Shown: one piece after another, positions 1-8,385 of the stretch
Layout of the letters: each line of letters begins with the position of its first letter
Position numbering within the stretch: the first letter of the stretch is position 1
Origin: JBOHBN01 sp050698355
Lineage (GTDB): Bacteria; Actinomycetota; Actinomycetes; Streptosporangiales; WHST01
DNA: 64,000 nucleotides
Reading direction: 5' to 3'
Assembly (NCBI GenBank): GCA_050698355.1
Contig: JBOHBN010000006.1
Coordinates: forward strand, 14,388-78,387
Translations under genes and position numbers: made by a program
Notes under the pieces: generated by a model
What the model was told of the DNA's origin: nothing
The model's database searches: none
Seen by the model: only the letters and a program-made list of their open reading frames with translations

Positions 1-2
1 CG

Positions 3-923
3 ACTGTCGACCAGCTGCAATCCACCTACGCCGAGGGCCCGTGCGTGACTGCACTGCGCGAGGAACACATGGTGGTCGTCGACGATCTGGCCGTCGAGGC
101 CTCCCGGTGGCCACGGTTCGCTCCCGAAGCGGTCTCGCACGGGGTGGCGAGCATGCTGTCGTTCCAGCTGTTCGCCGCCGCGGATACCCGCGGCGCGCTG
201 AACCTGTACTCGAGCCAGCCCAAGGCGTTCGCCGAGGAGTCGCATTTGGTCGGGGAGTTGTTCGCCTCGCACGCCGCGGTCGCGCTCGCCGGGGCGCGGC
301 ACGCCGGCCAGCTCGAACAGGCCCTGTCCAGCAGGGACGTGATCGGGCAGGCCAAGGGCATCTTGATGGAACGATTCGGTGTCGACGCCGACGGCGCGTT
401 CACCATGCTGGTGTCGAGCTCCCAGAACACCGACATCAAGGTCGTCGACGTCGCGCGCTGGCTGGCCACCACTGTCGGGGAGAACAGGCCTGGTCAACAC
501 GGTCACGACCGCGATGCGGTCCCGACCAGGCGGGCAGGCGCGGAACAGGTCGAGGCGACGCAACGCACCCACGGCAGCAACGGCCTTGTCCGCATCGAGC
601 CGCTGGCCGATGATCGTGCCGGACTGCGGCTAACCGGCGAGATCGACCTGTCCAACCGGGAGCAGCTCACCGCCGCGTTGGCGGGTCTGACCGCAGCCAC
701 CAGCGGACATCAGCAGGTACACCTTGAACTCGCCGGCTTGGACTTCATCGACGTGGCTGGAACCCGAGTCCTGCTCGCCACCGCCGAGCAGCTGCACGAA
801 CACGGCGGACGGCTGATCCTGAATCACCCGTCCCCGGTACTGAGCCGGGTCCTCGCGCTGCTGGTGTCGGACGCCGGTCTCGCCGCCAGCGAAAACGGGT
901 CCGTGACGCTGCCGTACCACTAA
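3..923 (+). CDS. GAF-ANTAR-STAS regulatory protein (5' end outside window)
   Basis: The reading frame is open from the first complete codon, so the N-terminus lies before the window. The visible protein begins inside a GAF-type sensor domain (EGPCVTAL, then VVVDDL). An ANTAR RNA-binding helix region follows about 100 residues in (RDVIGQAKGILMERFGV). The last 100 residues are a STAS domain (LTGEIDLSN, FIDVAGT). ANTAR proteins usually act as antiterminators, and STAS domains bind anti-sigma kinases, so a signal-responsive regulator is likely. The usual phosphorylatable Ser of the STAS DSSG motif is not present (DVAG). The gene converges on the methyltransferase gene that ends at 996. Domain calls are firm; the target is unknown. 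Confidence 0.8.
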   Translation, partial: TVDQLQSTYAEGPCVTALREEHMVVVDDLAVEASRWPRFAPEAVSHGVASMLSFQLFAAADTRGALNLYSSQPKAFAEESHLVGELFASHAAVALAGARHAGQLEQALSSRDVIGQAKGILMERFGVDADGAFTMLVSSSQNTDIKVVDVARWLATTVGENRPGQHGHDRDAVPTRRAGAEQVEATQRTHGSNGLVRIEPLADDRAGLRLTGEIDLSNREQLTAALAGLTAATSGHQQVHLELAGLDFIDVAGTRVLLATAEQLHEHGGRLILNHPSPVLSRVLALLVSDAGLAASENGSVTLPYH

Positions 924-995
924 GCCAGGGTCCTGTGGATCAACAATGCGCCGTCCGAGCCGCCGCTCCGCTCAGCGAACAACACGGTTGCCTGC

Positions 996-1784
996 TCAGC
1001 TCTTCCCCGCGACGAGCAGCGTGTAGCCGAGCGTGCCGTCGGCGACGGCGGTGCGAGCTGCGGCGATCACGGGTGCCGCTCGGTCGAGGTCGAGGCCGAG
1101 CTGCTCGGCGCGGCTCCTGGCGGTCATGGCGACGATGCCGAGCCGTGCCTCGATCTGGTCGATCATGCGGCTCAACGCCTGGTCGTGCGGCTCGGTGCGG
1201 CTGACCCGTAGCCCCGCATCACGCAGGATCTGCGCGTACCCCTCGACCGGCCGGGCGTCGGAGATGCAGGCGATCCAGGCGGCGAGGGTGGCCAGTTCGG
1301 GGGGCAGCCGATCCGGCTCGGCGGTGACATCGGTGATGCCGACCCGCCCGCCGGGCCGCAGTACGCGGGCCAGTTCGGCGGCCGCCGTGGCCTTGTCGGG
1401 GAAGGTGCAGAACGCGCACTCGCACAGGGCGGCATCGAAGGTGGCGTCGGGCGCGGGGAGGCGCTCGGCGTCGCCGGTACGGAACCGCACGCGGTCGGCG
1501 ACACCGGCGCTGTCTGCAGCCTCGCGGGCGAGCGCGACGTTGGCGTCGGAGAGGTCGACCCCCTCCACGCACGCGTCGTACTCGCGGGCGAGCAGCAGCG
1601 CGGTGGCGCCGCGGCCGGCGGCGACGTCCAGCACCCGCTCGCCCGCGGACAGGCCGAGCCGGTCGGCCAACCGGCGGGTGAGTGCCAGCCCGCCGGGGTG
1701 GTAGCAGTCGCCGAGCAGCAGCGCGACGGCGTCGGAGCCGTACGCGGCCGCGCAGCACGCCTTGACGTCGTCCGGCGTGCTCAT
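996..1784 (-). CDS. ArsM-like class I SAM-dependent methyltransferase
   Basis: 262 residues starting at ATG 1784. The start overlaps the stop codon of the upstream radical SAM gene (ATGA), so the two are translationally coupled. SAM motif I is VLDVAAGRGA at about residue 48, with the acidic end of strand 2 in GVDLS, a GDAERLP loop and the late LRPGGRVGI motif. The N-terminus carries a CC pair and LLLGDCYHPGG, resembling arsenite methyltransferase relatives. A methyl acceptor cannot be named: the pairing with an MJ0619-type radical SAM enzyme suggests a joint pathway on an unknown (possibly lipid or metalloid) substrate. Fold confidence is high, substrate confidence low. Confidence 0.8.
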   Translation of the reverse strand: MSTPDDVKACCAAAYGSDAVALLLGDCYHPGGLALTRRLADRLGLSAGERVLDVAAGRGATALLLAREYDACVEGVDLSDANVALAREAADSAGVADRVRFRTGDAERLPAPDATFDAALCECAFCTFPDKATAAAELARVLRPGGRVGITDVTAEPDRLPPELATLAAWIACISDARPVEGYAQILRDAGLRVSRTEPHDQALSRMIDQIEARLGIVAMTARSRAEQLGLDLDRAAPVIAAARTAVADGTLGYTLLVAGKS

Positions 1785-3427
1785 GTCCTGGGCCCCCACG
1801 GAAACGCCGAGCTTGCGGAGCGTTTTCGTGGGGTGGGTCGCAGCGACCTGCCGACGTTGGTGGCGTCGCCGCGCGCACCGGTGCCGTCGCGGGCGATCTT
1901 CGACCCGTACGGCGAATCGGTGAGGGCTGGTCGCAGCGGTGTGGCGTTGGGGACCACGTCGGCGATGTGCACGCCCGACATCTGTTCGCGGACCTGCTCG
2001 CGGTAGCCGACCGAGTTGTAGGCGCAGAAGGGGATGATCCGCCCGTCCGGGGTGATCTCCTCCACACAGCACTTCATCAGCTGCTTGACGTTGAGCGTGT
2101 ACGGGTCCTGGAAGTCCTGCACCACGATCATGAACGCCTTGTCCGCCAGTTGTTGGACGGCTTCGGGCAGGTCGACCCCACAGGCTTCCGCGCAGTTGAA
2201 CGCCGCCGCGGTCTCCGCCAGCTTCTCGTTCGTGGTGTCGGTGCCCATGAACGCCGACGCGCTCCACAGCTTCTCCAGCGCCTCGCGGACGTCGACGTCG
2301 GGCATCACCCGGTTGGTGACGTAGTCCAGGTAGTCCTCCACGTTGACCAACCGCGGGATCGGGATCACCGTGGTACGCGGGCCGCTGTCGTCGACGAGCA
2401 GGTAGGTGATCGACCGGCAGGTGGGGAAGCAGCAAGGGACGGGAAAGAAGTCGTCGGCGCGGAACCACTCGGGCAGCTGCTGCGCCGCGAGCTCGATGAC
2501 GTCGGAGTTGGTCAGCCGGGTCAGCGGGTCGAACTCGACGTGCCGTCCCGAATGCGTGACGACCTGGAACGACACCGCGCGTACGGCCGGGTGCTCGATG
2601 CCGTAGGCGATGATCGGTCCGATCTCGTGCTCGTTCACGCCGCGTTCCACGGCCGGAACCAGTGTCACCGCAAGGCCGGCCTCGGCGCAGTTGTCTAGCG
2701 CGCGCCGCTTGATCGCACGCAGGTCACGGCCACGGATCCGCTGGTGTGTGCGTTCGTCCAGGCCGTCGAACTGCAGGTAGATGTGCACCCGGTGGCCAGG
2801 CCGGTCGCGCCGCGCGAGCGCGGCGACAAACCGGTTGTCCGTAGCCAGCCTGATGCCGTTGGTGTTCAGCGTCACCGACTTGATCGGCCGGGCCTGCGCG
2901 AGATCGACGAAGTCCAGGATGTGCTTGTGGATCGTCGGCTCCCCGCCGGACAGCATCACCACCTCCGCCTCGCCCTCGCTGGCCACGAACGTGTCCAGCA
3001 TCCGCTCGCACTGCTCCACCGTGATCTGGTAGCCGTCCGGTTGGTGCCCGGAGTCGGCGAAGCAGACCGGGCAGTCCAGGTTGCAGCCGGTGTTCACCTC
3101 GATGATGCCCAGGCACGCGTGCTGCTTGTGCTCCGGACACAACCCGCAGTCATGTGGGCACCCGTCGCGCACCTCGGTCTGGAACTCCAGCGGGATCGTC
3201 CCCGGCTTGTTGAACCGCGCGGACTCCACGTACATCCGCGCGTCGCCGTACACCAGCGCCTCGAACTCGCCGTGCTCACTACAGCGCTTGCGCAGGTACA
3301 CCCTGCCGTCGCGGATGTTCACCTGCGCGTCGACGACGACCTTGCACACCGGGCAGATCGACTTGGTGTACTCGTAGAAGACCTCATCGCGATCCCGCTT
3401 GGCTTGTACTGCCGTTGGTTCCAACAC
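1781..3427 (-). CDS. MJ0619/Tes-family radical SAM protein
   Basis: 548 residues, GTG start. An N-terminal rubredoxin-like metal site is formed by CPVC (residues 25-28) and CSEHG (49-53). A Cys-rich CPHDCGLCP segment (90-98) follows, then the radical SAM core with C115-x3-C119-x2-C122 (CNLDCPVC). SGGEPT is the SAM-binding glycine-rich motif. More cysteines lie in the C-terminal half (CCFPTC, CAEACG, KCC). This arrangement matches the MJ0619 family, whose archaeal member is the tetraether lipid synthase Tes that joins alkyl chains through C-C bonds. Bacterial members are mostly uncharacterised, so the reaction here is not known. The gene is the first of a two-gene operon with the methyltransferase. 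Confidence 0.8.
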   Translation of the reverse strand: MLEPTAVQAKRDRDEVFYEYTKSICPVCKVVVDAQVNIRDGRVYLRKRCSEHGEFEALVYGDARMYVESARFNKPGTIPLEFQTEVRDGCPHDCGLCPEHKQHACLGIIEVNTGCNLDCPVCFADSGHQPDGYQITVEQCERMLDTFVASEGEAEVVMLSGGEPTIHKHILDFVDLAQARPIKSVTLNTNGIRLATDNRFVAALARRDRPGHRVHIYLQFDGLDERTHQRIRGRDLRAIKRRALDNCAEAGLAVTLVPAVERGVNEHEIGPIIAYGIEHPAVRAVSFQVVTHSGRHVEFDPLTRLTNSDVIELAAQQLPEWFRADDFFPVPCCFPTCRSITYLLVDDSGPRTTVIPIPRLVNVEDYLDYVTNRVMPDVDVREALEKLWSASAFMGTDTTNEKLAETAAAFNCAEACGVDLPEAVQQLADKAFMIVVQDFQDPYTLNVKQLMKCCVEEITPDGRIIPFCAYNSVGYREQVREQMSGVHIADVVPNATPLRPALTDSPYGSKIARDGTGARGDATNVGRSLRPTPRKRSASSAFPWGPRT

Positions 3428-3488
3428 AGTCAGCCGACCTTCACTCGAGACACGCCAGCAAGCAGTCCACTCCTTCCCGGATGATCAC

Positions 3489-3557
3489 GAGAAGTAACTA
3501 CCGGCTAGCGTCGTGCACCAGAAGTTCGGGGTTGAACTTGGTGCACGAGTACTTCTC
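3489..3557. repeat. Nested palindromic element (69 bp) in a divergent intergenic gap
   Basis: Outer 8-bp arms (gagaagta at 3489-3496, tacttctc at 3550-3557) enclose an inner stem in which 3511-3527 pairs with 3534-3548 over 15 bp with a 2-nt bulge; the loop is about 6 nt. It lies between the divergent radical SAM gene and the next methyltransferase gene. The build (outer arms plus inner hairpin) is the same as in the other palindromic elements of this window, but the sequence is different and only one copy is seen here. Confidence 0.7.
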
Positions 3558-3633
3558 ACGACGAAATCGCGCTCACCTCAGCCAGGGCGGCTACGAGCTG
3601 ACTTTCGGAGCCGGAACAGGGACACTCTGGAGT

Positions 3634-4263
3634 GTGATCGATCCTGAGGCAACGGAGCGGTCGCGGCGGCTGTACGACGCGTACGCGCCGCGCTACGACC
3701 GGGAGGTTGGTTTCTACGAGCGCGTCCTGCTCGGGGACGGCCGGACATGGGCATGCGCACAGGCGACCGGCGAGGTGCTCGAGGTCGCGGTCGGCACCGG
3801 CCGGAACCTGCCCTTCTACCCTCACGGCGTCCAACTCACCGGGGTCGACCTCAGCCCCGCCATGCTGGCGATCGCCCAGGCGAGGGCGCGGCATCGCGGC
3901 ATCGTGGCACGTCTCCAGGCGGGCGACGCGCAGGCCCTATCCTTCGCAGACGGGTCGTTCGACACGGCCTTGTGCACGCTGGGGTTGAGCAGCATCCCCG
4001 ACCCGGAGGCCGCCATCCGCGAGATGTCTCGGGTACTACGCCCGGGGGGCCGCATGGTCCTCGTCGGCCATGTCGCCAGCCACCACCGAGCCGCACGCGC
4101 CGGGCAGGCACTGCTCGAACGGCTCTCCGTGCCATTGACCGGCGACTACCAGACCCGCGAGCCGCTCCCGCTCGTCCTCGCCGCCGGCTTTCTGATCGAC
4201 CATCGTGAGCGCCGCAGGGCCGGGATCATCGAGCGGCTCGTCGCGGTGAAGCCCGGCAGGTAG
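3634..4263 (+). CDS. Class I SAM-dependent methyltransferase
   Basis: 209 residues from GTG 3634; the open frame extends upstream through the palindromic element, but homology-like sequence begins here (YDAYAPRYDREVGFYE). SAM motif I is VLEVAVGTGRN, followed by GVDLSPAM, GDAQALSFADGSFD and LRPGGRMVLVGH. It belongs to the UbiE/Methyltransf_11 group, which methylates lipids, quinones or secondary metabolites; the substrate cannot be told from sequence. It is transcribed divergently from the radical SAM gene and faces a decayed gene. Confidence 0.78.
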   Translation: MIDPEATERSRRLYDAYAPRYDREVGFYERVLLGDGRTWACAQATGEVLEVAVGTGRNLPFYPHGVQLTGVDLSPAMLAIAQARARHRGIVARLQAGDAQALSFADGSFDTALCTLGLSSIPDPEAAIREMSRVLRPGGRMVLVGHVASHHRAARAGQALLERLSVPLTGDYQTREPLPLVLAAGFLIDHRERRRAGIIERLVAVKPGR

Positions 4264-4302
4264 TTCGCGCGGCGCGGACCTCCCTACCGGCGCGCTCTCG
4301 CG

Positions 4303-4885
4303 CTAGCCGCTGGTGACCGCGGCGAGCCCTTCCCGGGATCGTTGCGTGCCGTCGAGGTCGGTGAACCGACCGATGTCGTACACGATGATGTGTGCGCAGC
4401 CCGCTTGCTCGTAACGCTCCAGCTGTTCGCGAACGTCGGCCGGAGAGCCTGCCATGTTCGCGCAGCGCCCACAGGTCGGCGAGCGCGGGACGCATGTAAT
4501 CGAGGCGGCCGGTGCGTTCCCGTCCGGAGTGCAGCCCGAACGGACGCAGCTGCCCGGGATCACCGACGCCCAGTCCGAGGACCATGCGTCGGTTGCCGAG
4601 CCAGCTTATCGTGCTGGCGGTGTGCGCCAACGCGACCGCGCTGCGGCGTACCGGGTCGGTCACGGCCACGCCGAGGGTGATGCGCTGCGTGGCGACTGCG
4701 CCGACTGAAAGCACCGATAGCGGATCGAGGACCCGATGCGGATCGGCGACGACCGGGGTATCGACGCCGCGCGGAAACCAGCCCTGTAAGTGATCGAGCA
4801 TCCATGCGCCGGCGATGCCGGGTTGCGCCTCTGCCCACCGGATATCGTCAATCGGGTTGGCCTCGGGATACACCGAGACACCCAT
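4303..4885 (-). pseudogene. Decayed LLM-class flavin-dependent oxidoreductase
   Basis: From ATG 4885 about 145 residues read as the first half of a luciferase-like F420/FMN oxidoreductase (GAWMLDHLQGW, ITLGVAVTDPVRR, MVLGLGVGDPGQ). Around 4455 the frame is lost, and the C-terminal end of the same family continues in another frame (SPADVREQLERYEQAGCAHI, ending at 4303). Family members are about 300-350 residues, so roughly 130 residues between the parts are missing: a deletion plus frameshift. Neither part should give an active enzyme. Confidence 0.75.
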
Positions 4886-4999
4886 GCCAACCTCTACCAC
4901 GGCGCACTCGCTCCATTCTTGTCGTGAGCACCCGGACGTGGCGTACGTGCCATACGCACAAGGGACATGCTCGCCGATGATCGGTCGCCGACGACTGCG

Positions 5000-5746
5000 T
5001 CAGCCGTCCCGTCGGCAGCAGGGCAGACTCAGGTCCAGGCCGTCCGGCCAGTCCAGGGCGCCGAGCCTGTCTCGGGCGCCGAGAGCGGCGACGAAGACCT
5101 GTACGTCTCGCAGGTCTTGTCCGTAGCCGCGCTCACGCAACTTCTGTACGACCGGACGAACCTCGGCCAGCCACCACGCCGCGGCGAGATCGTGTGCGGT
5201 GCACGATCCGTCGAGGCCGGAGCGGTAGCCCCAGGCCTGGGCGGCGTCGGCCAGCCGCGCCCAGTCGGCGGGCTTGTCCAGCCAGAAGTCCCGTGCGAAC
5301 TCACTCGGCACCGGCAGCCTCTCCAGGAAGCGGCGCTCGGCTGCCTTGCTGTGCAGGTGCTCGGCCCGCAGGCAGCAGAGTGCATAGGCGACGGTGCAGT
5401 AACGAACCACGTTGGCCGGTAACCGGTCGATGCCCAGCGACCGGGCCGCCGACACCCGGTGGTGGCCGTCGCGGACGAAGTACAGATCACCGAGTCGCAC
5501 CAGCTCAACGGGTGTCGTCAGCGGTCCGGCCCGCACACCGTCCAGAACCGTGCGGTGGCGCGGTCTCAGCGAGCGGTTGACGAGCGCGAAGTCGGCGTCG
5601 AAGTCCTGGGCACGTGCTTCACTGCCGACGATGGCCGCGGTGGGGACCTCGTCGGTGTACCTGGCCATCGCCCCGAGACTGCCGAGCGCATCCAGCGCGT
5701 CCGGCAGCGCCATCAGGGAACCGCGTTCCAGCCTGAACCGCCCCAC
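5000..5746 (-). CDS. ParB-like nuclease-fold protein
   Basis: 248 residues, GTG start. The recognisable part is a ParB/sulfiredoxin-type motif, VRDGHHRVSAARSLG, at about residues 91-105, preceded by VELVRLGDLYF. The rest is an actinobacterial extension with no known domain. It lacks the HTH and dimerisation parts of chromosomal ParB, so a partition role is unlikely. Family members are conserved hypothetical proteins. It is divergent from the coiled-coil gene at 5830 with under 90 bp between them. Confidence 0.6.
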   Translation of the reverse strand: MGRFRLERGSLMALPDALDALGSLGAMARYTDEVPTAAIVGSEARAQDFDADFALVNRSLRPRHRTVLDGVRAGPLTTPVELVRLGDLYFVRDGHHRVSAARSLGIDRLPANVVRYCTVAYALCCLRAEHLHSKAAERRFLERLPVPSEFARDFWLDKPADWARLADAAQAWGYRSGLDGSCTAHDLAAAWWLAEVRPVVQKLRERGYGQDLRDVQVFVAALGARDRLGALDWPDGLDLSLPCCRRDG

Positions 5747-5829
5747 GCGACCAGTATCGCTACTGGACTGTCGGGACGTCGAGCGCGACCGGGGCAGCGC
5801 CGCCGGTGTGGGTGTGCGTACCGTCGAGC

Positions 5830-6726
5830 ATGGACTTCGACAGGACTGCCGACGACCTGTACGGGCTGCGGCCCGAGGGCTTCACGGCTGCCCGTAACGA
5901 GCGGGCCGCGCGGGCCCGTTCGGATGGGGAGCGCGACCTGGCCAAGCGCATCCGCCAACTGCGCCGGCCGACGGTGAGCGCGTGGGTGGTCAACCTGCTG
6001 GTGCGGGAAGCCGGCGACGTGATCGGTGAGTTGCTCGAGCTGGGCGGCCAACTGCGTGAGGCGCAGGGAAAGCGCCGTGGGGAGCAGCTTCGTGCCCTGA
6101 CCGAACGCCGGCGGGAAGTGGTGCCGGCGGTGGCAAGCAAGGGGCAGCGGCTGGCCGGCGACGCCGGGTACTCGGTCGGCGAGTCGGCCCTGCGAGAGGT
6201 CGAGGCCACGCTCGAGGCGGCGCTCGCCGATCCGGACGCGTCAGAAGCCGTTCGTGCCGGACGCCTCACCACGGCACTGTCCTACAGCGGCCTCGGCCCG
6301 CTCGACAGCAAGGTTGGCAGCGACCGGGCGATGCCGCCGACAGGCACGCCCGAGGCGCTTACGGAGCGAACGCGGCCGGCAGGGCGCCAACGCGGTGGCG
6401 GCAGCAGGGACCATGACGGTAGCAAGGCGGTGAAGGAGGAACGGCAGGCGCTTTCCGACGCCCAGGCCGCGGTCCATCGGCTCGAGCAGGACGACCAGCG
6501 GACACGTACCAACGAGGACGCGGCTCGTGAACGCAAGGACGCTGCGGAGCACCAGGTCACCCAGCTGGAAGCCGACCTCGACCGTGCCCGTGAGGCCGCC
6601 GAGACCGCGGCAAGCGAGCTGCGGGACGCGGCCGGGCGCAGCGAGGATGTCGCGAGCGATCTCGCGGCCGCCCGGCAGCGGGTCGAAGACGTCAGAGCCC
6701 GACTCGACGAACTGGGCGACCGATAG
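5830..6726 (+). CDS. Conserved actinobacterial coiled-coil protein
   Basis: 298 residues from ATG 5830. The N-terminal 180 residues are a compact helical region (ADDLYGLRPEGFTAARNE, RPTVSAWVVNLL). A charged linker follows (about 180-205), then a C-terminal coiled coil rich in Ala, Glu and Arg with heptad spacing (about 210-298). There is no signal peptide or membrane segment. It resembles conserved hypothetical proteins of actinobacteria; I cannot assign a function. Confidence 0.6.
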   Translation: MDFDRTADDLYGLRPEGFTAARNERAARARSDGERDLAKRIRQLRRPTVSAWVVNLLVREAGDVIGELLELGGQLREAQGKRRGEQLRALTERRREVVPAVASKGQRLAGDAGYSVGESALREVEATLEAALADPDASEAVRAGRLTTALSYSGLGPLDSKVGSDRAMPPTGTPEALTERTRPAGRQRGGGSRDHDGSKAVKEERQALSDAQAAVHRLEQDDQRTRTNEDAARERKDAAEHQVTQLEADLDRAREAAETAASELRDAAGRSEDVASDLAAARQRVEDVRARLDELGDR

Positions 6727-6790
6727 CCCAGCAGCGTTGGGGAGCGGTGGCCCTCATGCGCATGCGTAGCCACGACAGCTGGGCCCCGGT

Positions 6791-6818
6791 CTCGCCGACT
6801 GCCGCGGCAGTCGGCGAG
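6791..6818. repeat. Perfect 28-nt palindrome
   Basis: A perfect 28-nt palindrome (left half ctcgccgactgccg) lies 64 bp after the coiled-coil gene. It ends exactly where a methyltransferase remnant on the other strand loses homology. It could act as a terminator for the upstream gene (no U-tract) or be the scar of a rearrangement. Confidence 0.7.
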
Positions 6819-7004
6819 CGCGATCAACCCGTCGCCGCAGCGGACGTCCAGGGCCGTCGCACCCTCGCTCAGGCGGTCACCGTCGATGACCCGGTCCCGT
6901 ACGGGTGTCAGGTAGTCAAGGGTGCGGTGGAGGAGCTCCGGGTCGCCGCCGTGGCGGCGTCGCGACAGCCAGGCCGCCCACCGATCTTCCTCAGCCTCGG
7001 TCAT
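6819..7004 (-). pseudogene. N-terminal remnant of a class I methyltransferase
   Basis: From ATG 7004 about 62 residues match the start of a SAM-dependent methyltransferase family (EDRWAAWLSRRRHGGDP, then LDVRCGDGLIA as a slightly altered motif I). Homology stops at the perfect palindrome at 6791-6818, and the open frame then runs antisense into the coiled-coil gene. At least 120 residues of catalytic domain are missing, so the gene is broken. Confidence 0.65.
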
Positions 7005-7066
7005 CGCCTACCACCCCCGGGCCGATAGGCACCTCTCGTGCGGACCGAACCTACGGCCTGCGGGTC

Positions 7067-7657
7067 TCAGCGCGGGGCACCGGTCCAGGACGGGTCGCGG
7101 CCCATGGTGGCGACGAGCCGGTCGAGCGGCGAGGCGTCCGCGCGAACCGGCACGGGACGGCCGAACGCCACATCGTCGCCGACGGGCCGCTCCTCGCCCG
7201 GCTGTGGGCCCATGGCTCGGATGCACTGTTCCGCCTGCTCCGGGTCGACGTCGTACGCCTGGCCGGACGCCCGGGCGATGTCCCACCCGTGAACCGTCGT
7301 CTCGTTGAGCGCGACGAGACCGGCGATCTCGCCCGGCAGCTCCACACCGCCCGCGGCGGTAGCGCCCTCCCACGCCGCTCGGTCGCGCCAGGCTTCCGCC
7401 ATTGCCAGCAACCGCTCGGGGATGCGGGTGCGCCAGCCGTCCTCGAGCTGGCGAGCATCGCCGGACGGGTTCGCGGTGCCAACCTCCGGGAACTGCTTGG
7501 TCGCGGCATTCGTGAATGCCTGCGCCAGCCCGTCGACGTGGTGCAGGAGATTGCCGAGGCTGTACTGCGGGCACGGTGTGGGCACGGCGAGCTGCTCGTC
7601 GGTGATGCCGGCGAGCAGGTCGCCGCTGCGGCGCGCCGCGGGTACGAGATCGATCAT
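7067..7657 (-). CDS. TIGR03086-type DinB-fold metal-binding protein
   Basis: 196 residues from ATG 7657. It matches the mycothiol-dependent maleylpyruvate isomerase-like N-terminal fold: LLAGITDEQLAVPTPCPQYS near the N-terminus, NLLHHVDGLA with metal-binding His at about 40, and ETTVHGWDIARASG with another His at about 121. Members of TIGR03086 bind a divalent metal and probably use mycothiol, the actinobacterial thiol. The specific substrate is unknown. It stands alone between a decayed gene and a repeat unit. Confidence 0.75.
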   Translation of the reverse strand: MIDLVPAARRSGDLLAGITDEQLAVPTPCPQYSLGNLLHHVDGLAQAFTNAATKQFPEVGTANPSGDARQLEDGWRTRIPERLLAMAEAWRDRAAWEGATAAGGVELPGEIAGLVALNETTVHGWDIARASGQAYDVDPEQAEQCIRAMGPQPGEERPVGDDVAFGRPVPVRADASPLDRLVATMGRDPSWTGAPR

Positions 7658-7726
7658 TACGGCTCCTTTCGGCGTGGTCCTCGCAGGTTAGGACCACGCC
7701 GACGCCGCAAACTCATCGCTCGCCCT

Positions 7727-7851
7727 CCGATGACCACGTCGCTCGTTGCCCGAATGACCACGTTATGTGGGGTTGCGCCGCCTTCTCGATGCCTGTAGGC
7801 CCCGAGAAGGCCGGTTTGGCATCCATAACGTGGTCGTTTGGAGACCGGCGC
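7727..7851. repeat. Family 2 palindromic repeat, copy A
   Basis: An 86-bp core (7753-7838) has 14-bp terminal arms (aatgaccacgttat / ataacgtggtcgtt) and an inner hairpin (ccttctcg / cgagaagg) around a CTGTAGG centre. Flanks shared with copy B extend the unit to about 125 bp, including an extra half-arm (gatgaccacgt) on the left and ggagaccggcgc on the right. Copy B is in the same orientation on the other side of a small gene. Confidence 0.85.
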
Positions 7852-7878
7852 CGACGACGTCGCACTCCCGGGTCGCGC

Positions 7879-8193
7879 ATGATGGATCATTGCGAGGTGA
7901 TCCTTGAACATGCCGTCTTGCCCGTCGTGCCTGGCGAGGAGGCGGAGTTCGAAGCCGCCTTCTCCAGGGCCAAAGAGATCATCGCTGGGATGCCCGGCTT
8001 CCAACAGCTGACCCTGTCGCGATGCATCGAACGGCCGAACACCTACCTCCTGCTCGTCCAGTGGGAGCGGGTCGAAGACCACATCGACGGCTTTCGTGGC
8101 TCACCTCAGTACGAGCAGTGGCGGGCACTGCTGCACCACTTCTACGACCCGTTCCCGACCGTCGAGCACTACGAAGAGCTACTCGCCGTCTGA
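7879..8193 (+). CDS. Antibiotic biosynthesis monooxygenase (ABM) domain protein
   Basis: 104 residues; two ATGs in tandem (7879, 7882). A single ABM/dimeric alpha-beta barrel domain: VILEHAVLPVVPGEEAEFE at the start, GFQQLTLSRCIERP and YLLLVQWERVEDHIDGFR in the middle, HFYDPFPTVEHYE at the end. Family members range from cofactor-free quinone-forming monooxygenases to stress proteins of unknown activity. The gene is bracketed by two direct copies of family 2 repeats, so it may have moved as a cassette. Confidence 0.8.
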   Translation: MMDHCEVILEHAVLPVVPGEEAEFEAAFSRAKEIIAGMPGFQQLTLSRCIERPNTYLLLVQWERVEDHIDGFRGSPQYEQWRALLHHFYDPFPTVEHYEELLAV

Positions 8194-8210
8194 GAGCTAC
8201 TTGCCAGCCC

Positions 8211-8332
8211 CCGATGACCACGTCTCTTACCGGAATGACCACGTTATGTGGGGCTGCGTCGCCTTCTCGATGCCTGCAGGCCCCGAGAAGGCCGGTTTGG
8301 CATCCATAACGTGGTCATTCGGAGACCGGCGC
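8211..8332. repeat. Family 2 palindromic repeat, copy B
   Basis: An 86-bp core (8234-8319) with arms aatgaccacgttat / ataacgtggtcatt and an inner ccttctcg / cgagaagg hairpin around CTGCAGG. It is near-identical to copy A over about 122 bp and in direct orientation to it; the start-to-start distance is about 480 bp. It starts 17 bp after the ABM stop. Confidence 0.85.
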
Positions 8333-8385
8333 AACGCGCGGAAGCGGCGTGGGTGGGCAGCGCCGAGAGTCGAGCCAAACGGGTG

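Noticed and set aside
7727..8332. Repeats considered as a CRISPR array or as attachment sites
   Set aside because: Only two units with a gene between, palindromic, with no regular spacers and no cas or integrase genes.
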